Assembly: GCA_047495785.1 (NCBI GenBank)
Contig: JBLDXI010000054.1
Location: 2,852,001-2,916,000, forward strand
DNA length: 64,000 nucleotides
Direction: 5' to 3'
From: Lepidodermella squamata
Lineage: Eukaryota > Gastrotricha
In this document: piece by piece, positions 59,287 through 64,000 of the stretch
How positions within the stretch are numbered: the stretch's first letter is position 1
Layout of the letters: every line of letters begins with the position of its first letter
Translations under genes and position numbers: made by a program
Notes under the pieces: generated by a model
Told to the model about the DNA's origin: nothing
What the model saw: the letters and a program-made list of their open reading frames with translations, nothing else
The model's database searches: none

Positions 59287-60822
59287 ATGTTTTCCTTGTC
59301 TGAGTCAACGCATCCTGAGTTGGCTGATCTACTTGCACATTTTTTACGTACAACTTACCGCTCAACTTCGACTAATGAGTATAGTCGTGCCGTATTAAAA
59401 AATGCGACAAGTTTGCTGAATCGCGATTTTGCCTACGTCGATATAGACAATACTGGAGGGCAGTTATGCGACTCATACCCGGAGGTTATTCCGTTCCTGC
59501 TGAGTGAGTCTATAGAAATAGACTCTTCAAAGCTGTCAGATCTTCTTGGAAAATGCAAGCGGGCGAGGTGTCGTAATCGTTTCGTTGTGCCTGTTATCAA
59601 ATACGGCGAAAGATTGCTGTGCCGATCTGGAACGCTCTCCGCATCCGTTGAAATGTTTTATCGCAATAGCTGTGATTTTCTGTTTGGTTCAAAATCGGCG
59701 GCGCATCCCACCCCTACTTCATCTTCTCAAGTCGTTCCCGATCGCGATTCTTTTGACAATATTCGCGGTGCAGATATTCAACTCCTGAAATTTCTCGGTG
59801 TCAGTCACATTGTCGATTTAATGCTTGAAAACAACAAATACAAATACGGCCTCAAGTTGACATCTTCAGAGAAAGTGGATAGAGAGAATCGATATTCTGG
59901 CTTTGAACTTGTTTGCTTACCCTTCCCTGGGGTAGAACATTTCTCGGACTGGGTCGACAATGGCTACGTTGAATCCGGGCTTCGGTTTGACTGGTCCCAA
60001 AATTTCATTACTGCCGAAATGCGAATTCCTGAACAACTAATTAGGCGAGTCGAGTTTTCATCAGGAAACGTTGATTCGAATCTATCGACTTGGAATAATG
60101 TTTATCAAGACTGGGATACTGTTAAGCTAACGCAGGCGTACCTGAAACTAATTCTCAAATTGTTTCTCGAAGAATCAAATGGCCTTCTCGTCCATTGCAT
60201 ATCTGGCTGGGATAGAACCCCGCTGTTTGTGTCGCTAATACGGATAAGTCTTTGGGCTGATGGAGCTATACATAAATCACTGAATGCTGCGGAAATGTTG
60301 TACTTCACTGTTGCCTACGATTGGTTTCTATTTTCTCACGATTTGGCCGATCGAGCTAAAAATCGACAAGAGATCTTCCGCTTTTGCTTTTCGCTGTTGC
60401 GCTATATCGAAAATGATAGCTTTTCGGTTACGTCAATCCAGTCTCGTGGTAACGTGGTTACGTCTAGTCAAGAAATACTGCCAAATGGGTAATTTTTGGT
60501 AATACTTTTTGAATTCAGTGTTCAATATGATTTTATAACCAGTTCAAATGATAAATTCGATGGATTTCTGGAAAATGATGGACCCATGACCCGTCGTCGG
60601 TCTCGTTTAGGACTCATTCGAATGCTGTTCGAAAATGCTTACGCAACATGTTGCTCTGCTTCGTTCAAAAGCTCAGAAATGGCCGAAAATGCCAACAATC
60701 AAAGCGGCGCGCTGCAACAAATGTTTTTCGGCAGCCAACAGCCTTTTACTAGTTCTCTTTCATCAATATCACGGTGGCTTGGAAATTCATCGCCGGCGAA
60801 CGGAAACACTAACAATCATTGA
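59287..60822 (+). CDS. Mtmr14: MTMR14 (Jumpy)-like phosphoinositide 3-phosphatase
   Basis: Exons 59287-60488 and 60519-60822 give 501 aa, shorter than vertebrate MTMR14. The active-site loop HCISGWDRTPLF matches the C-x5-R signature with the WDRT form seen in this subgroup. An N-terminal region includes FELVCLPFPGVEHFSDW, typical of MTMR14 and unlike classical myotubularins, and no PH-GRAM, FYVE or coiled-coil domain is seen. Known relatives remove the 3-phosphate from PI3P and PI(3,5)P2 and affect autophagy and muscle calcium. The intron is only 30 nt (60489-60518); it starts GTAATTTTTGG, ends GAATTCAG, and removes an in-frame TAA. The C-terminal 100 residues are Ser/Asn-rich. Confidence 0.88.
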
Positions 60823-61019
60823 ATCCGATTCTCGGCGTCAAAATTATTCCTTTACTTATTTTGAATTGCTTTTGGTATTATTATTAATAATATTATGATA
60901 ATTGGGACGCTCGCAACTCGCAACGCATGATTTGTTGGCTAAAAATATTGATTGTTTTGTTTATTACATTTTGCTAATTAAAACCGGTTGAAAAGTTTCT
61001 AGTGTTTTTTGAAACAAAA

Positions 61020-62121
61020 ATGGGCGATCTTGAAAACTGGATGGCTAGCCTCCCTGCGAAAAGCCGCGATACGCCGCTATCTCAGCTCGCGATTCCAGGT
61101 TAAATGCGAATTATTTGTAATTGCATGAATTAAGGCGGATTTTTTGAAAATAAAGGATCTCACAATTCGTTTTCTTACGCTTTGGATATGAACGAGCCAT
61201 TCGCGCCTGATCTCGATCCGAGTATCAAAGGTGTTGTTGGAGCTCTAGGTGGATTTCTACCCATCGTCAAAAGCACTGTTTTGAAATGGTCGAAAAACCA
61301 GCATCTGAATTTGACGCAGCAATTGAAGGCTGGAGTTCGGTATTTTGACTGCAGAGTTGGCCTGCACAAGGAGACTGGTCGGATTCGGTTTTGCCACGGC
61401 TTATGGGGGCCATATGTCACCGACGAATTGACCTTGCTGAAAGATTTCCTCGACTCGCACCCAGGGGAGGTTGTACTTTTGGACTTCAATCACTTCTACG
61501 AGATGGAGGATGACGATCACGTGACGTTTACCTGCGAACTGCTAGAGTTACTCGGCGATCTGATGGTGCCTTTTAACAAATTTACAAACAATGGCTTTAT
61601 CGAATGGCACAGACTTACGTTGAATAATATGACGAAAGAGCTGCCGCGTGGTCAAGTCATGGTTTTCTACGCCAGTGAAACCGGTGTAGCACTTTCAGAT
61701 CTGGCGTTCTGGCCTGAATCGACAATTCAAGCTCCGTGGCCTCGAACTGTCGACCCGAAACAGATGATCACTTTCCACGAGGAACGCATGTGTTGCCCGT
61801 CGACTGTTGCGACAAAGGCGCAGAGATTCTACGTTTGCCAGGTGAAAAATCTCGAACTTCACTTGAATTTTGAAGATTTTTCGGTTTCTTTTTCAGGGAG
61901 TTGTGACACCTGATGGTGGGATGATAATGAAGAATCTGACGAAGAGCTTTTACGACCACATCGCTTGTAACGTGACTTCGGATTTTACAGGCTGGCTGTC
62001 GGCCAAGCGGCGCTCTTGTGGCGATGATCTCACCAATCTGAGTTCTTTTTGCAACATTTTCATAGCGGACGCAATCGAACTCGGCGGCTTCGTGCCGTCT
62101 GTCCTAGCTTTCAACGTCTGA
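61020..62121 (+). CDS. PI-PLC X domain-containing protein (PLCXD-like)
   Basis: Exons 61020-61098, 61156-61841 and 61897-62121 give 329 aa, the usual PLCXD length. The first catalytic His is in IPGSHNSFSY, the second in RFCHGLWGPY. Other X-domain marks are RYFDCRVG, HPGEVVLLDFNHFY and a closing segment ending FVPSVLAFNV. No PH, EF-hand, Y or C2 domain is present, as in the PLCXD1-3 family, so it is a minimal phosphatidylinositol phospholipase C of uncertain substrate. No signal peptide, so probably cytosolic. It starts 198 bp after the MTMR14-like stop in the same direction. A recurrent TTAAGGCGGATTTTTT motif lies in the first intron. Polyadenylation signals are near 62173 and 62211. Confidence 0.92.
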
Positions 62122-62952
62122 TACCTACCCCCTTGCAGTTATTCGCCAAGCGTGAACTGATCTAAATTATGAATAAATAATAGATTACCATAGTTTATTT
62201 GATTGCTGCAATAAAATTGCACTTCTCGTTTTAGAAAACCGGTGATGCCTATGAATAAAGAGTTTTCCGATTTTTTTCATAATTAAAGAGTGTCTCACTT
62301 TTTGGATGAAAACTGTTACTTTCCGTTTTTGAGTGGCCAAAGTCACCCCAAATTACGGTTTCTAAATTATAGCCACATAAAGTATTTTGCAGCCTTTCAC
62401 TACGTTTTCGCCACAGAAAATCCAAAAAACCCGTCGGAATGCTTTGGTTAATGTCGGAATTTAAACCGTCTTACCTATACCTATTAGCTATATTTTCATT
62501 CGGTTTCTAAGTTGAAAACAGACGCGTTTCCATGGCATTTAAAATTCTGGCAGACCAAATTGCCTCGGGTTTTTAAGAATTCATGACCTCCTTTCAAATG
62601 CCAAATTGCCTCGGGTTTTAAGACTTTTTGACCCCCTTTCAAGGTACTTTAATTTGATGCATTACTTATGGGACACCGGTGATTTTTCGCTTGTTCACAA
62701 TCTAATGCTCAATTATTTGTGTCATCTCAAGAGGTGCATGAAATTATAAGATTGATGGGCAGAAACAGAGTTCTATTTAATCTATCATGCAATATTCGCA
62801 CATGATTTTATGACTCCGCTGAGGGTCCCGGTCTATCGATTCAGCGCAGCTCTCAGGCGGTGAGTGGAAAATGCAGAGTGGATTCTTATTGAATTTAACA
62901 GGCATGGAATAGTTCACCCACAGTTAAAGCCACAATATTATTGGACATTAAG
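62122..62952. other. Intergenic with a short tandem duplication
   Basis: No gene. Two units of about 48 bp, each with CCAAATTGCCTCGGGTTTT and a CCTTTCAA end, lie at about 62552-62599 and 62601-62646. A fragment of repeat R2 (TTACTTATGGGACAC) is at 62661. Confidence 0.6.
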
Positions 62953-64000
62953 ATGAGCACTGTTATTTTCTTGATTATGACTTATGCCTCTTGTGCTATG
63001 GCTGATTCTACGAGCGATGGCAATGATGCGACGCCTTTGATGTTCAAGGACTGCATGCTGATGCCCAGCGCTGTTGTCCCGAATTTAGCAACACCAGACG
63101 AGCAAATACTCGCCGAGTCTTCATTTTCTCTCGACACTCTCGTTGAAGTCAGTGAATTGGAAGAAGTCGTGACGCTGATGGGAGGAATATTCATCAACTT
63201 TTATTTCGGATGTTTAGCAAAATCAGCCGCTATACATAATGAAACACACGCCATTCCAACTTACGGGGTCATTACAAATCCCAATGATTACTGGCGACCA
63301 CCGATCGTCTTCATGAACAGCCGGAATGACTATGGACTAACTCAAAACGTATATCCGGCAACGATGATCTTCCCCTTTCAGGGAGTTGTGGTTTACGCAA
63401 TATCGGGATTTTTCACTCCCAGGTGCTCTATGAACTTTCAAGCGTAATTTAAGTAGTGCATCGCTTTTTCAAGATTTTACTGTAGCTTCATTTCATTTGC
63501 CAAGGTTTCCTTTTGATCAACAGACATGCACTATCAAGATCGCGCTTTGGCTATCAAGCAGGGTATTAAAAGTTAGGCAGCATATATGCTGCCTAACTTT
63601 TAATTACTTCAGTGGCCGCAGCAATTTCATTTCACCGAATCTCGGCTGGGACCTTGTCAATGCTACCAGCGAAGTAGCAGCGCCTCCATTTATGCAAGTT
63701 GATTATTATCTCATGTTAACTTCATTCACCATCAGACGCCGGCCTGACTACTTTATTCTGAACATTATCATGCCATGCTTCTTCTTGACCGCTGCTCAAC
63801 TGGTGACATTTACCCTGCCGACTGAGTCATCGGATCGTGCAAGTTTTGCAGTTACTATTCTGTTAAGTTTCACAGTAATTCAAGCTCAAGTTCAATCGAA
63901 TATTCCGAAAACACCTGTCAACATTCTAATCAACGACGTGATACAAGCTGAGTCTATTTCGGCACTTTTGGTCACTATCTACGCCGGTGTAACATGCGCT
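62953..64000 (+). CDS. Cys-loop ligand-gated ion channel subunit (LGIC-2), 3' part outside window
   Basis: Exon 62953-63443 and exon 63505 onward to the window edge, in phase and open to the last base. ATG 62953 gives a signal peptide (STVIFLIMTYASCAMA). The splice is supported because it rebuilds the Cys-loop with exactly 13 residues between cysteines, ending FPFDQQTC. Then come GWDLVNAT, TIRRRPDYFILNIIMPCFFL into TM1, a TM2 with SDRASFAVTILLSFTV, and the start of TM3. It resembles nicotinic-type subunits more than GABA/glycine types; ligand unknown. The extracellular part before the Cys-loop has diverged, and an insertion between the Cys-loop and GWDLV contains a 40-bp palindrome. The rest of the gene is beyond 64000. 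Confidence 0.8.
63565..63604. repeat. 40-bp perfect palindrome
   Basis: The sequence is its own reverse complement over 40 bp, with arms such as AGTTAGGCAGCATA and TATGCTGCCTAACT. It lies within the second exon of LGIC-2 and is in frame without a stop. A GT at 63563 and an AG at 63611-63612 would remove it as a 50-nt intron, but that breaks the downstream frame. Confidence 0.95.

Noticed and set aside
63563-63612. 50-nt intron containing the palindrome
   Set aside because: Removing it would put the conserved downstream channel sequence out of frame, while reading through keeps the frame to the window end.

Overview
The window is nuclear DNA from a small-genome animal. Protein genes are split by short GT-AG introns, mostly about 45-60 nt, with two apparent introns of only 30 nt. 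Genes are close together, AATAAA-type polyadenylation signals are visible, and the families are metazoan: Cys-loop ligand-gated channels, copines, a FOG-type zinc-finger cofactor, a class C GPCR, VPS33 and MTMR14. The AT-rich compact introns, channel and copine families and tight head-to-tail spacing suggest a nematode or a similarly compact ecdysozoan. No diagnostic spliced-leader gene was found, so the phylum is an inference.

Layout, left to right. 0.5-2.0 kb: 3' exon of a FOG-like zinc-finger cofactor (+), convergent with a GPI-anchored cadherin/Ly6-like surface protein (-, 2.2-4.8 kb). 5.6-8.2 kb: a Cys-loop channel (+). 8.4-10.5 kb: a divergent pair, a possible death-fold/CARD-like protein (-) and a secreted sushi/CCP protein (+). 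5.0-22.5 kb: five copies of a tRNA-Gln(CTG) plus U4 snRNA cassette, two of them on the minus strand, mixed with three intact genes and one 3' fragment of a CAP59/GT69-like glycosyltransferase family. In the middle of this region lie a six-frame-open 32-bp minisatellite, a perfect 208-bp inverted repeat and an intronless GABA-B-like receptor.

22.9-57.8 kb: ten copine genes (A-J), all on the minus strand. They are interrupted after the third by dihydrolipoamide dehydrogenase and VPS33A. A 3.9-kb DLD intron holds decayed mobile elements (non-LTR reverse transcriptase tail, mariner-like transposase tail, C48-peptidase-like ORF). 59.3-62.1 kb: MTMR14-like phosphoinositide phosphatase and a PLC X-domain protein (+). 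63.0 kb to the edge: a second Cys-loop channel (+), cut by the window end, with a 40-bp perfect palindrome in its reading frame.

Functional themes, inferred from families: calcium- and phosphoinositide-linked membrane biology (copines, MTMR14, PLCXD, VPS33A), cell-surface signalling (two channels, GABA-B-like receptor, cadherin/Ly6 and sushi proteins), and a duplicating snRNA/tRNA/glycosyltransferase block. Exon borders were assigned by hand from splice consensus, reading phase and family conservation. The reading phases close to an intact ORF for every multi-exon gene listed as intact.
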